In this document: positions 32,446 through 41,410 of the stretch, one piece after another
Numbering within the stretch: position 1 is the first letter of the stretch
How the letters are laid out: each line of letters opens with the position of its first letter
NCBI RefSeq assembly: GCF_001636845.1
Contig: NZ_LITT01000065.1
Coordinates: 1-64,000 of the forward strand
Source: Clostridium ljungdahlii
Lineage (GTDB): Bacteria; Bacillota; Clostridia; Clostridiales; Clostridiaceae
Direction of reading: 5' to 3'
DNA: 64,000 bases
The notes under the pieces: model-generated
Told to the model about the DNA's origin: nothing
Databases searched by the model: none
The model's input: only the letters and a program-made list of their open reading frames with translations
Program-made: the position numbers and the translations under genes

Positions 32446-33153
32446 ATGCTTAGGTTAAAAATATTGTTGAACAGAATACTTACAAAATTTAAATTTGCAA
32501 TAAAAAACATATATTATATAGGGGGAAATGATGTACTACCACCTCCACTTAGCAAAAAAGAAGAAGAGGATTTAGTTTTGAAGCTAGTTTCTGGGGATGA
32601 GAAGGTAAGATCTACTCTCATAGAAAGGAATTTGCGCTTGGTAGTTTATATAGCTAGAAAGTTTGAAAATACGGGGGTAAATGTGGAAGATTTAGTATCA
32701 GTAGGTACCATAGGTCTTATAAAAGCAGTAAATACATTTAATCCTGAAAAAAAAATAAAATTAGCTACATATGCTTCTAGATGCATAGAAAATGAAATAC
32801 TTATGTATCTGAGAAGAAATAGTAAAACAAAGGCAGAAATCTCTTTTTATGAACCACTCAATATAGATTGGGATGGAAATGAATTATTACTTTCTGATAT
32901 TTTAGGAACGGACAATGACGTAGTTTACAATTTTATAGAAGATGAAGTGGATAAGCAGCTTCTAATGCTAGCTATGAAAAAATTAAGTGACAGGGAAAAG
33001 GAGATAGTTAATCTAAGGTTTGGATTAAATGGCAAAAGTGAAAAAACTCAGAAAGAAGTTGCAGACTTACTTGGAATATCACAGTCTTATATATCAAGGT
33101 TAGAAAAGAGAATAATAAAGAGACTTAGAAAAGAAATAAATAAAATGTTATAG
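32446..33153 (+). CDS. sigE: RNA polymerase sporulation sigma factor SigE
   Basis: 235 residues from ATG 32446 (ATGGAGG 8 bases upstream; earlier in-frame ATGs at 32428 and 32440 are less well placed). The first ~28 residues are the basic/hydrophobic pro-sequence, ending before the conserved [20 protein letters not shown]. Region 2: [40 protein letters not shown]; region 4: [37 protein letters not shown]. It is the early mother-cell sigma factor, activated by SpoIIGA encoded just upstream. Confidence 0.96.
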   Translation: MLRLKILLNRILTKFKFAIKNIYYIGGNDVLPPPLSKKEEEDLVLKLVSGDEKVRSTLIERNLRLVVYIARKFENTGVNVEDLVSVGTIGLIKAVNTFNPEKKIKLATYASRCIENEILMYLRRNSKTKAEISFYEPLNIDWDGNELLLSDILGTDNDVVYNFIEDEVDKQLLMLAMKKLSDREKEIVNLRFGLNGKSEKTQKEVADLLGISQSYISRLEKRIIKRLRKEINKML

Positions 33154-33226
33154 GGTTGTCTTTAGTATAAAACTCAGCTTCTTAGTAAATACTTAAAATG
33201 CTATATATTCTAAAGGGGCTGATTAC

Positions 33227-34000
33227 ATGATAATTAATAAAGTAGAAATTTGTGGCGTAAATACATCAAAATTGCCAGTTCTCAAGGGAAAAGAAATGAA
33301 AGAACTTTTAATAAAGATGCAGCAGGGAGATAATGAATCTAGAGAAAAGTTTATAAAGGGTAATTTACGATTGGTGTTAAGTGTAATACAGAGGTTTAAT
33401 AACAGGGGAGAAAATGTAGATGATCTATTTCAAGTAGGATGTATAGGGCTTATAAAAGCCATTGACAACTTTGATTTAAGTCAAAATGTTAAATTTTCAA
33501 CTTATGCTGTACCTATGATTATAGGAGAAATAAGAAGATACTTAAGGGATAACAATTCCATAAGGGTAAGTAGATCTCTTAGAGATATTGCTTATAAAGC
33601 ACTTCAAGTTAGAGATAAATTAATAAGGGAAAATAATAAAGAACCAACTATATCACAAATATCGGAGGAATTAAATATACCAAGAGAGGAAGTGGTATTC
33701 GCATTGGATGCCATTCAGGATCCAGTTTCCCTGTTTGAACCCATATATCATGATGGTGGTGATGCAATTTATGTAATGGATCAAATAAGTGATACTAAAA
33801 ATTTGGATGAAAACTGGTTGGAAAACATATCAATAAAAGAAGCCATGAAAAAATTAAATGACAGGGAGAAATTAATACTTAATTTAAGATTTTTTGATGG
33901 AAGGACTCAGATGGAAGTAGCAGATGAAATAGGTATATCACAAGCGCAGGTATCTAGGTTAGAGAAAACTGCTTTAAGGCATATGCGAAAATATATATAA
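33227..34000 (+). CDS. sigG: RNA polymerase sporulation sigma factor SigG
   Basis: 257 residues, a SigF/SigG-type sigma factor. The N-terminus INKVEICGVNTSKLPVLKG is diagnostic of SigG. Region 2 is FIKGNLRLVLSVIQRF with LFQVGCIGLIKAIDNFD; region 3 is EPTISQISEELNIPREEVV; region 4 is LNDREKLILNLRFFDGRTQM and GISQAQVSRLEKTALRHM. It drives late forespore gene expression. It follows sigE after 73 bases with its own SD (AAGGGGCT), and a terminator follows it. Confidence 0.95.
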   Translation: MIINKVEICGVNTSKLPVLKGKEMKELLIKMQQGDNESREKFIKGNLRLVLSVIQRFNNRGENVDDLFQVGCIGLIKAIDNFDLSQNVKFSTYAVPMIIGEIRRYLRDNNSIRVSRSLRDIAYKALQVRDKLIRENNKEPTISQISEELNIPREEVVFALDAIQDPVSLFEPIYHDGGDAIYVMDQISDTKNLDENWLENISIKEAMKKLNDREKLILNLRFFDGRTQMEVADEIGISQAQVSRLEKTALRHMRKYI

Positions 34001-34070
34001 ATAGGTATAATGTTTAATTTATAATAATTAGAAACTCAACTTTCACACATATGAAATTTTGACTTAATAT

Positions 34071-34095
34071 AAAAAAATTACGACGTAATTTTTTT
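34071..34095 (+). terminator. Terminator after sigG
   Basis: AAAAAAATTACG (34071-34082) and CGTAATTTTTTT (34084-34095) are perfect inverted copies with a minimal loop, ending in seven T. Confidence 0.85.
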
Positions 34096-34102
34096 AGTTA
34101 AT

Positions 34103-34320
34103 AGTTAAGAATTAAAAATTAATAGTTAATGTGGATTTTTTCCGTTACACTACAAAAAATCTTTGATTAAGCTTTTCACCACTCGTTTTGCTAAAACAAA
34201 ATATTACTAAAAGCTGACTTATATAAATTTAAAAATTTTTTGCGAGAGTTAAAAATCATCCTTCACTATTAATTCTTCATTATTAATTCTTAACTTGCGA
34301 AGCTTTGCTTCGCGAAGTTT
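34103..34320. repeat. MITE-like element with ~30-bp terminal inverted repeats
   Basis: The left end (34103-34131) begins AGTTAAGAATTAAAAATTAA. The right end (34264-34295) is its imperfect inverted copy, ending TTAATTCTTAACT. About 130 bases of AT-rich non-coding sequence lie between. Just outside, GCGAAGC-TTT-GCTTCGC (34297-34313) is a perfect small hairpin followed by CGAAGTTTTT. Such AT-rich elements are common between clostridial genes. The spacer from sigG to ylmC (34001-34373) holds no gene. Confidence 0.6.
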
Positions 34321-34373
34321 TTAAACTGCGAAAGTTAAGTTAGAAAATAATTAAAAATGGGGGATGTACATAA

Positions 34374-34640
34374 ATGGAGTTAGAAGGAGATTTATTTTCT
34401 TTAACTAATCTAAGAAATATGGAAATAATAGATATAAATACGGGTGCAAAATTAGGTTTTATAAAAGATCTAAAGATAAATTGTGAAGAGCATAAGATAA
34501 TATCAATTATTTTACCATCTCAAACTTTTAAAATATCATTATTTGGGAAAAATGAAGATATAGAAATACCCTGGGGTAATGTAAAAAAAATAGGTGTAGA
34601 TGTAATTTTAGTCGATGGAAAAAATCTTGTAGAGGAGTAG
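34374..34640 (+). CDS. YlmC/YmxH family PRC-barrel sporulation protein
   Basis: 88 residues. A single PRC-barrel-like domain: LFSLTNLRNMEIIDINTG, KLGFIKDLKINCEEHKIISI and IEIPWGNVKKIGVDVILVDG. This small family (YlmC/YmxH) is typically found in spore formers near sigG and the ylm genes, and some members are sporulation-induced. Molecular function is unknown. SD GGGGGATG precedes ATG 34374. Confidence 0.85.
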   Translation: MELEGDLFSLTNLRNMEIIDINTGAKLGFIKDLKINCEEHKIISIILPSQTFKISLFGKNEDIEIPWGNVKKIGVDVILVDGKNLVEE

Positions 34641-34707
34641 AAGTTTCCACAAAATAAGTATATAATTATAATATGTATACTATCTTATATGAAGGACGTG
34701 AATTAAA

Positions 34708-35163
34708 GTGAAATGCCCTTATTGTGGATACAATGAAACTAAAGTAGTGGATTCAAGATCTACAGATGACAATATGGCTATACGAAGAAGAAGAGAATGT
34801 TTAAGGTGTAATAAAAGATATACCACTTATGAAAAAATTGAAAATGTACCCATTTTAGTTGTAAAGAAAAATATGAATAGGGAATATTTTGACAGGACAA
34901 AAATATTAAATGGATTAATAAAAGCTTGTGAAAAACGTCCTGTTTCAAGAAAACAAATTGAAAATATAACCGATGAAGTAGAGAAAAAGATAAATAATAA
35001 TATGATTACAGAAATAAGTTCCTCGGAAATAGGGGAAATTATTATGGAGAATTTAAAAAAGGTGGATGAAGTATCTTATGTCAGGTTTGCGTCTGTTTAC
35101 AGACAATTTAAGGATATAAATACTTTTATGCAGGAAATAAAAAATCTTATTTCAAATAAATAA
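34708..35163 (+). CDS. nrdR: Transcriptional repressor NrdR
   Basis: 151 residues from GTG 34708. An N-terminal zinc ribbon MKCPYCGYNETKVVDSR ... CLRCNKRYTTYEK is followed by an ATP-cone domain (VVKKNMNREYFDRTKILNGL). NrdR senses ATP/dATP and represses ribonucleotide reductase genes. Length and motifs are fully typical. It is followed by a small terminator. Confidence 0.96.
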   Translation: MKCPYCGYNETKVVDSRSTDDNMAIRRRRECLRCNKRYTTYEKIENVPILVVKKNMNREYFDRTKILNGLIKACEKRPVSRKQIENITDEVEKKINNNMITEISSSEIGEIIMENLKKVDEVSYVRFASVYRQFKDINTFMQEIKNLISNK

Positions 35164-35194
35164 ATGGTATGCTTTAAGCATATCATTTATTTTA
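35162..35194 (+). terminator. Terminator after nrdR
   Basis: AAATGGTATGC (35162-35172) pairs with GCATATCATTT (35178-35188, one G-U/mismatch), followed by ATTTTA. It overlaps the last bases of the nrdR stop. Confidence 0.75.
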
Positions 35195-35316
35195 TGTTAA
35201 ATTAAAGTTAAAAGATATTTATAATCCCATCAATTAAAAAAACAATGTTAAAATATATTTAAGATAATTTTAAAGATGTTTTTGATTTTGAAATAAATTC
35301 TAGATGGAGGATTAAT

Positions 35317-36027
35317 ATGGAGAAAATTACAGTAGAAGATTATGAATTTATAAAAATAGATTTACAAGGTGCAGAAGTAATATTTTCAACAGCTAAAAAT
35401 GATTTAAGCTTTAATAAATCCACAGATTCTGGAAAGGAAAATATTAAAAATTTAAAAAGATGGTTTAATTTGAAAACTGTGGGATATTTGAATCAAGTTC
35501 ATGGGTGTCAGAGTATAATTTATACAGGCAAAGATGAAGAGGATGCAGATGGAATAATTACAAATGAGCGTAACACAGCTGTAGGGGTTTTTAACGCAGA
35601 TTGTATTCCAATACTTTTATATGATAAAAAAAATAAGGTTATAGCAGCAGTCCATAGTGGATGGAAAGGTACTTTAGCTTGTATTCTTTCTAAAACTATT
35701 GAAAAACTTGAAAGGAATTTCAAAAGTGAATCTAAAGATATAATAGTATGTGTAGGACCACATATTCACAGCTGCTGTTATGAAGTTGGGGAAGAAGTAA
35801 TGGATAAATTTAAAAACTCTGATTTTTATAGATTTAAGGATGTATTTAGAAATAGAAATCTTGATCTAAAAAAATGTATATTATATCAACTTCAAGACAG
35901 AGAAATAGAAAGTGAAAATATAAAATATTTAGATATATGTACCTATTGTAATACTGAATATGAAATGCATTCTTATAGAAAAAATAAAGACTATGGAAGA
36001 ATGTTTTCATTTATTTATCTAAAATAA
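35317..36027 (+). CDS. pgeF: Polyphenol oxidase/laccase-domain protein PgeF (YlmD/YfiH family)
   Basis: 236 residues. The family, once called laccase-like, includes purine nucleoside phosphorylase/adenosine deaminase activities and PgeF, which edits peptidoglycan precursors. Copper/zinc-binding motifs: LNQVHGCQSI, VFNADCIPILLYD, IAAVHSGWKGT and CVGPHIHSCCYEVG; the C-terminus has DICTYCNTEYEMHSYRKNK. ATG 35317 follows ATGGAGG. It belongs to the nrdR-ylm neighbourhood. The exact activity of this member is not shown by sequence. Confidence 0.88.
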   Translation: MEKITVEDYEFIKIDLQGAEVIFSTAKNDLSFNKSTDSGKENIKNLKRWFNLKTVGYLNQVHGCQSIIYTGKDEEDADGIITNERNTAVGVFNADCIPILLYDKKNKVIAAVHSGWKGTLACILSKTIEKLERNFKSESKDIIVCVGPHIHSCCYEVGEEVMDKFKNSDFYRFKDVFRNRNLDLKKCILYQLQDREIESENIKYLDICTYCNTEYEMHSYRKNKDYGRMFSFIYLK

Positions 36028-36042
36028 AAATGGGGGATTATT

Positions 36043-36738
36043 ATGTTACAAGAAAAGATATTAATAGTAGATGATGAAGAACATATTTGCGAACTTATTA
36101 AATTTAATCTTGAGAAAAATGGATATAAGGTTATTGTGGCAGGAAATGGGATAGATGCATTGAAAATTGTAAGGGAAGAGATGCCTCAGTTAATTTTACT
36201 GGATGTAATGCTGCCTGGAATGGATGGATATGATGTGTGTAAAGAAATAAGAAGGGACAATGCTATATCTTTTATTCCTGTAATAATGATAACTGCAAGA
36301 GGAGAGGAATTTGACAAGGTACTAGGATTAGAACTTGGAGCAGATGATTATATGACAAAGCCTTTTTCTATAAGGGAACTAGTTGCTAGGGTTAAAGCTG
36401 TACTCAGGAGAACAGCATTAAAACCTGTAGATAAATGCTATGTATTTGGACAGGTAAGCATAGATTTCGATAAACATGAAGTCATTAAAGATGGAGAAAA
36501 GGTAGAATTAACCTTAAAAGAATTTGAACTCCTAAAAATGCTTATAAAAAATAGGGGAAGAGTAATGACTAGAGATTTTCTATTAGATAAAATATGGGGA
36601 TATGAATATGTTGGAGAAACTAGAACAGTGGATGTACACATAAGGCATTTAAGACAAAAAATAGAGGATTTCGACAAAAAACCTAAGTATATTGAAACTA
36701 TTCGTGGCATTGGTTACAGATTTAACTCAGAAGAGTAG
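36043..36738 (+). CDS. phoP: Response regulator, OmpR/PhoP family
   Basis: 231 residues. An N-terminal receiver domain with acidic pocket VDDEEHI, phosphoacceptor Asp in LILLDVMLPGMDGYD, the conserved Thr in IMITARGEE and Lys in DYMTKPFS. The C-terminal winged helix (LTLKEFELLKMLIKNRGRV, RTVDVHIRHLRQKIE) binds DNA. The cognate kinase gene overlaps its end, and pstSCAB-phoU lies downstream, so it is most likely the phosphate-starvation regulator PhoP/PhoB. This assignment rests on context. Confidence 0.9.
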   Translation: MLQEKILIVDDEEHICELIKFNLEKNGYKVIVAGNGIDALKIVREEMPQLILLDVMLPGMDGYDVCKEIRRDNAISFIPVIMITARGEEFDKVLGLELGADDYMTKPFSIRELVARVKAVLRRTALKPVDKCYVFGQVSIDFDKHEVIKDGEKVELTLKEFELLKMLIKNRGRVMTRDFLLDKIWGYEYVGETRTVDVHIRHLRQKIEDFDKKPKYIETIRGIGYRFNSEE

Positions 36739-36750
36739 TTGGTGAAAAAA

Positions 36751-38475
36751 ATGAAAAAAAGATTAACGCTTTCCATGCTTTGTACTCTTATATTTAGTAT
36801 GCTTATAACAACTATATTATTTATAGTAATTGAAAATCATGAATATATTGAGAATATGAAACAAACTTTAAAAGTGAATAACCAGATTATAATAAATGTA
36901 CTGAAAAATGAAAAGATAGATAACCGGGGAAGTTTTTTTAAAAAGCAATTTGAAAATAAACTTATAAGAGAAACTTTAATAGACAGGAATGGTAAAGTAA
37001 TAAGCGATTCTGTGGCAGTAGAAAAGGATATGAATAATCATAATCAAAGGAAGGAAATTCAAGAAGCAAGAAAAAGTGGGACTGGTTATGATATAAGAGT
37101 TAGTGATACTACGGGTAAAAAAACACTTTATTTTGCTACTATATTTAAAGATGGATATGTAGTAAGAAGTGCATTTACCATGCAGACAATTAAGGGATTT
37201 GAGGATGATTATTTTAAATATTATATAATTATAACTCTTTTCTCCATACTTGTTTCTATAGTATTTGCCTTAAAGCTTTCAAAGTCCATAGTAGGCCCTA
37301 TAAAAAAGCTTCAGTATACTACATCTAGTATAGCAAGTGGAAAATTGGATAAAAGAGTGAGAATTAATTCTAAAGATGAAATAGGGGAATTGGCAAATAC
37401 ATTTAATTATATGGCAGATGCTCTTCAAAGTACCCTAAAGGATTCTCTAGATAAGCAAAATAAACTAGAGGCAATACTTAAAAGCATGGACAGTGGTGTA
37501 ATAGCTGTTGATACTAAGTACAATATTATAATGATAAATCCCTATGCAAAAAAGATATTTGGTATAAAAAAAGATATAATAGGTGAAAGTTTGATAGATA
37601 ATATAAGGGATTTTGAACTAGAAGATATATTTAAAAGTATGGAGGATGACTACAGAGAAATCAAAATACTGTGGCCAAGAGAGAGAGAATTAAGGGTAAA
37701 AACAGCCTATATCATAAATAGCAGTAAAAAAATAGGTAAAGTGGCAGTAATTCAAGATATAACGGATATAAAAAAGTTGGAGAATATGAGATCTCAATTT
37801 GTGGCCAATGTTTCGCATGAATTGAAAACCCCTCTTACTTCTATAAAAGGATTTGCAGAAACCTTAAAGTATGTAGATGATGCTGAAAATAAAAATAGAT
37901 TTTTAAGCATAATAAATGATGAGGCGGATAGACTTACCAGATTGATAAATGATATATTAACTCTTTCCCATATAGAAAGTAATAGTATAGATAAGGTAGA
38001 AGAAGTAAAAATAGACGACATAGTAAAAGATGTTTGCTGTATGATGAAAACCGCAGCATATAAAAAGAATATTAAGATAGAGAAAATAGGAGATAAGGTA
38101 CCTAGCATATGGGCTGATGCAGATAGATTTAAGCAGATGGTAATAAATCTCATGGACAATTCAATAAAATATACTAACAATGGTGGCACAGTAAAAATTG
38201 GAACAATACTTCAAGATAATAATTGTGTTTTATGGGTAGAGGATAATGGGGTAGGAATTTCAAAAGAGCATCAAAATAGACTTTTTGAAAGATTTTATAG
38301 AGTGGATAAAGCTAGATCAAGAAATCAGGGTGGAACAGGACTCGGACTTGCTATAGTAAAACATATAGTTTTAGGCCTTAGTGGAACTATAGATCTTCAA
38401 AGTGAAGTTGGAAAGGGAAGTAAATTTATAGTTAAAATTCCGTTGGATGCTAATAGTAAAAATGAAAATATGTAA
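36751..38475 (+). CDS. phoR: Sensor histidine kinase, PhoR-like
   Basis: 574 residues from ATG 36751 (GGTGA 5 bases upstream; TTG 36739 and GTG 36742 in frame are possible). Order: membrane segment (LSMLCTLIFSMLITTILFIV), extracytoplasmic sensor region to ~155, second membrane segment (IIITLFSILVSIVFAL), HAMP domain (GPIKKLQYTTSSIASGKLDK), PAS domain (AILKSMDSGVIAVDTKYN), HisKA with phosphorylated His in FVANVSHELKTPLTS, and HATPase motifs NLMDNSIKYT, VEDNGVGIS and GGTGLGLAIVKHI. It would phosphorylate the regulator encoded just upstream when phosphate is scarce. WalK has a similar layout; gene context favours PhoR. Confidence 0.9.
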   Translation: MKKRLTLSMLCTLIFSMLITTILFIVIENHEYIENMKQTLKVNNQIIINVLKNEKIDNRGSFFKKQFENKLIRETLIDRNGKVISDSVAVEKDMNNHNQRKEIQEARKSGTGYDIRVSDTTGKKTLYFATIFKDGYVVRSAFTMQTIKGFEDDYFKYYIIITLFSILVSIVFALKLSKSIVGPIKKLQYTTSSIASGKLDKRVRINSKDEIGELANTFNYMADALQSTLKDSLDKQNKLEAILKSMDSGVIAVDTKYNIIMINPYAKKIFGIKKDIIGESLIDNIRDFELEDIFKSMEDDYREIKILWPRERELRVKTAYIINSSKKIGKVAVIQDITDIKKLENMRSQFVANVSHELKTPLTSIKGFAETLKYVDDAENKNRFLSIINDEADRLTRLINDILTLSHIESNSIDKVEEVKIDDIVKDVCCMMKTAAYKKNIKIEKIGDKVPSIWADADRFKQMVINLMDNSIKYTNNGGTVKIGTILQDNNCVLWVEDNGVGISKEHQNRLFERFYRVDKARSRNQGGTGLGLAIVKHIVLGLSGTIDLQSEVGKGSKFIVKIPLDANSKNENM

Positions 38476-38483
38476 TAAATGTT

Positions 38484-38529
38484 AAATTAACATCTGTACT
38501 TAAAGAAATAAGTGCGGATGTTAATTTTA
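38484..38529 (+). terminator. Terminator between phoR and pstS
   Basis: AAATTAACATCTGTACTTA (38484-38502) pairs with TAAGTGCGGATGTTAATTT (38510-38528) with two mismatches. The short loop is AAGAAA and a T follows. Confidence 0.8.
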
Positions 38530-38644
38530 ATTAACATACATGTAATAAAGGATTAATCTTTGAGGAATATTATAAACAATGTAGGTAGTAAGTGTTTGAT
38601 GCAATATTATTGTTAGGAAGCAAATTTTAAGGAGGTCTAATATT

Positions 38645-39547
38645 ATGAAGAAAAAAGGCTTAAGAGCTCTTATAGCAGCTATTACTATTACTGTAGTTGC
38701 AGGAGCATTTGTTGGATGCGGTGGAAGCAAAAATCAAAGTAGTTCTGGAGGTACATCAGAAGGATCTAAACAGGAAGTAACAGGAGCTATAACATTAGCA
38801 GGATCTACTGCACTTCAGCCTTTAGCAGAACAGATCGGAAAGACGTTTTCTGGGAAAAACCCGAAGGCAACTATAAATGTTCAAGGTGGAGGAAGCGGTA
38901 CTGGTTTAAATTTAGCATTACAGCATACCGCAGATATAGGAAATTCTGACGTAACGGCAGAATCAAAATTAGATGCAAGTAAGGCAAAGCAGTTAGTAGA
39001 CCATAAGGTATGTGCAATAGGATTTGCAGTAGTAGTAAATCCTAATGTTAAGGTTGATTCTTTAACAAAAGATCAAATACAAAAAATATTTACAGGCCAA
39101 ATTACTAATTGGAAGGATGTAGGCGGAGATGACATGAAGATAAATGTAATAAATAGAACAAAGTCATCTGGTACAAGGGCTACATTTAAAGATACGGTAA
39201 TGGGTGGAAAGGATGAAAAGGAAGGAATTGGAACAACTCAGGATGCTAATGGAAGTGTAGAAAGTGCAATCAAGACAACTCAAGGTTCTATAAGCTATCT
39301 AGCTCTTTCCTATTTAACAGGATCAGCAAAAAATAATGTTAAAGCTTTAAAAATAGAAGGCGTTGAGGCTTCAACGGAGAATATAACTTCTAAAAAATAT
39401 CCCTTCTGGTCCTTTGAACATATGTATACAAACGGAGAAGCAAAAGGACTGGCCAAAACTTATATAGATTACGTGCTTAGTGATGAAAATAAAGATACTA
39501 TAAAGAAACTTGGATATATACCAATGAGTGATATGAATGAAAAATAA
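38645..39547 (+). CDS. pstS: Phosphate ABC transporter substrate-binding lipoprotein PstS
   Basis: 300 residues. A lipoprotein signal peptide (KKKGLRALIAAITITVVAG) ends in the lipobox FVGC, Cys at residue 25, followed by a Ser/Gly-rich spacer. Phosphate-binding motifs: AGSTALQPLAEQIG, QGGGSGTGLN, DVTAES, and TKSSGTRATF. It captures phosphate at the cell surface for PstCA. SD GGAGGT precedes ATG 38645. Transcription is likely controlled by the adjacent two-component system. A stem-loop lies between it and pstC. Confidence 0.96.
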   Translation: MKKKGLRALIAAITITVVAGAFVGCGGSKNQSSSGGTSEGSKQEVTGAITLAGSTALQPLAEQIGKTFSGKNPKATINVQGGGSGTGLNLALQHTADIGNSDVTAESKLDASKAKQLVDHKVCAIGFAVVVNPNVKVDSLTKDQIQKIFTGQITNWKDVGGDDMKINVINRTKSSGTRATFKDTVMGGKDEKEGIGTTQDANGSVESAIKTTQGSISYLALSYLTGSAKNNVKALKIEGVEASTENITSKKYPFWSFEHMYTNGEAKGLAKTYIDYVLSDENKDTIKKLGYIPMSDMNEK

Positions 39548-39556
39548 TTTGGAAGG

Positions 39557-39594
39557 TTTTAATGGCTGGCTGCAAAAACAGTTGGCCATTAAAA
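39557..39594 (+). other. Intercistronic stem-loop between pstS and pstC
   Basis: TTTTAATGGCTGGCTG (39557-39572) pairs imperfectly (12 of 16 plus G-U pairs) with CAGTTGGCCATTAAAA (39579-39594). No T-run follows, so it is more likely an mRNA-stabilising or processing element than a terminator. It could allow more PstS than PstC to be made. Confidence 0.55.
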
Positions 39595-39617
39595 ATATAA
39601 ATTTGAGGTCGGTGAAT

Positions 39618-40511
39618 ATGGAGAAAAAGTCATTTTGGAATAAACTAAAAAATGAGTATATAGGAAGAGGATTTGCAACGCTTTGTGGATTAATTATTAT
39701 AGTCCTTACATTGAGTATAATAGTTTTTATATTTTCAAAAGGAATAAACACATTTGTAAAATGGAGATATCCTATAACTGAGTTTTTATTTACTTCTAAT
39801 TGGGTTCCTGACAGCAGCAATCCAAAACTTGGGGCAGCTATATTTTTTGTAGGATCTATACTTGTTTCTGTAGGAGCAGTTATAATAAGTGCACCTATAG
39901 GTATAGCACTTGCTGTATTTATGCATTATATATCTCCTAAAATAGGTTCTAAGATATTACAACCTTCTCTAGAATTATTTGTAGGTATACCTTCAGTTGT
40001 ATATGGTTGGGTAGGATTTAGTGTACTTCTGCCATTTTTAAAAACAAGCTTTGGGGGTATTGGTTTTAGCTTAATTGCAGGTATATTAGTTTTGAGTATA
40101 ATGATTTTACCTACTATAGCAAGCATATCGGCAGATGCTGTAAAAACTATTCCTAAAAGCTATATGGAGGCATCTTATGGACTTGGTGCAACTAGATGGC
40201 AGACTATAAGAAGAGTCATAATTCCATCTGCTAAAAGTGGTATATTGACGGGAGTAGTATTAGGTCTTGCTAGGGCTTTTGGAGAAGCTCTTGCAGTGCA
40301 AATGGTAATAGGAAATACAGTGAAATTCCCTAAAAATTTATTGAGTCCTACATCCACACTTACTAGCGTTTTAACTATGGATATGGGCAATACTGTATCT
40401 GGAACTGCATGGAATGACGCATTATGGTCTTTAGCGCTATTTCTTTTAATAATTTCTTTTATATTTATTATAATAATACGAGCTATTGAAAAAAGGAGTG
40501 AAATAAAATAA
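39618..40511 (+). CDS. pstC: Phosphate ABC transporter permease PstC
   Basis: 297 residues from ATG 39618, with GAGGTCGGTGA upstream; an in-frame ATG at 39537 overlaps pstS and would add an atypical tail. About six membrane segments (LCGLIIIVLTLSIIVFIFS, AIFFVGSILVSVGAVIISAP and others). The ABC permease EAA loop is SYGLGATRWQTIRRVIIPSA. It forms the membrane channel with PstA. The stop shares its last base with the pstA start. Confidence 0.95.
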   Translation: MEKKSFWNKLKNEYIGRGFATLCGLIIIVLTLSIIVFIFSKGINTFVKWRYPITEFLFTSNWVPDSSNPKLGAAIFFVGSILVSVGAVIISAPIGIALAVFMHYISPKIGSKILQPSLELFVGIPSVVYGWVGFSVLLPFLKTSFGGIGFSLIAGILVLSIMILPTIASISADAVKTIPKSYMEASYGLGATRWQTIRRVIIPSAKSGILTGVVLGLARAFGEALAVQMVIGNTVKFPKNLLSPTSTLTSVLTMDMGNTVSGTAWNDALWSLALFLLIISFIFIIIIRAIEKRSEIK

Positions 40512-41398
40512 TGGATGCTAAAGTTAAAGATAGAATTTGGACTGGAGTCTTTTATGCAGTAACTGTTTTTGTAATAGCTCTTTTGGTAGCTTTGATAGGA
40601 TATATATTGTTTAAGGGCATAGGCTTTTTTAAACCATCATTTTTATTTGGAAATGAAAAATTTGGAGAAGCAGGAGGAGGTATAGGACCTCAGCTTTTTA
40701 ATTCTTTTTACATGCTAATAGTTGCACTTATTATAAGTATTCCTTTTGGTATAGGAGGGGGAATATACTTAGCAGAGTATGCTAGAGAAGGAAAGCTTTT
40801 AAATATGATAAGATTGTGTATAGAGACCATGTCTTCTTTGCCCTCTATTGTAGTAGGATTGTTTGGACTTCTCATATTTGTAAATATGACCGGTTGGGGG
40901 TTTACACTATTATCAGGGTCGTTAGCCATATCTATATTAAATTTGCCAGCTTTAACTAGGGTAAGCGAAAATGCTATAAGGATAGCATCAATTCCTGTAA
41001 AAGAGGCTAGTCTTGGACTTGGTGCAACAAGGTGGCAAACTATATCGAAGGTAGTTCTTCCGTCGGCAATACCACAGATATTGACAGGTATAATACTTGC
41101 AGCAGGGAGAATATTTGGAGAAGCAGCAGCACTTTTATATACGGCAGGAATGAGTGCACCTAAATTAAATTTCTCCTATATAAGTTTGACTAATAATGGT
41201 TCTGCTTTCAGCTTAATGAGACCTGCGGAAACGATAGCAGTATATATATGGAAGTTAAATTCTGAGGGAATGGTACCAGATGCATCGCAAATAGCTAATA
41301 AAGCTTCTGCAGTTTTGGTAATTATGGTATTATTGTTTAATTTTTTAGCCAGAATTCTCGGAAAAAAAATATATGAAGCCTATACTGGTAAAAAATGA
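40511..41398 (+). CDS. pstA: Phosphate ABC transporter permease PstA
   Basis: 295 residues, start overlapping the pstC stop by one base, with AAAGGAGTG upstream. Six membrane segments; the EAA loop is EASLGLGATRWQTISKVVLP; N-terminal family motif GGIGPQLFNSFYMLIVALII. It partners PstC in the membrane. Spacing to pstB is 12 bases with a GAGGAGG ribosome site. Confidence 0.95.
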   Translation: MDAKVKDRIWTGVFYAVTVFVIALLVALIGYILFKGIGFFKPSFLFGNEKFGEAGGGIGPQLFNSFYMLIVALIISIPFGIGGGIYLAEYAREGKLLNMIRLCIETMSSLPSIVVGLFGLLIFVNMTGWGFTLLSGSLAISILNLPALTRVSENAIRIASIPVKEASLGLGATRWQTISKVVLPSAIPQILTGIILAAGRIFGEAAALLYTAGMSAPKLNFSYISLTNNGSAFSLMRPAETIAVYIWKLNSEGMVPDASQIANKASAVLVIMVLLFNFLARILGKKIYEAYTGKK

Positions 41399-41410
41399 GG
41401 AGGAAAGTTG

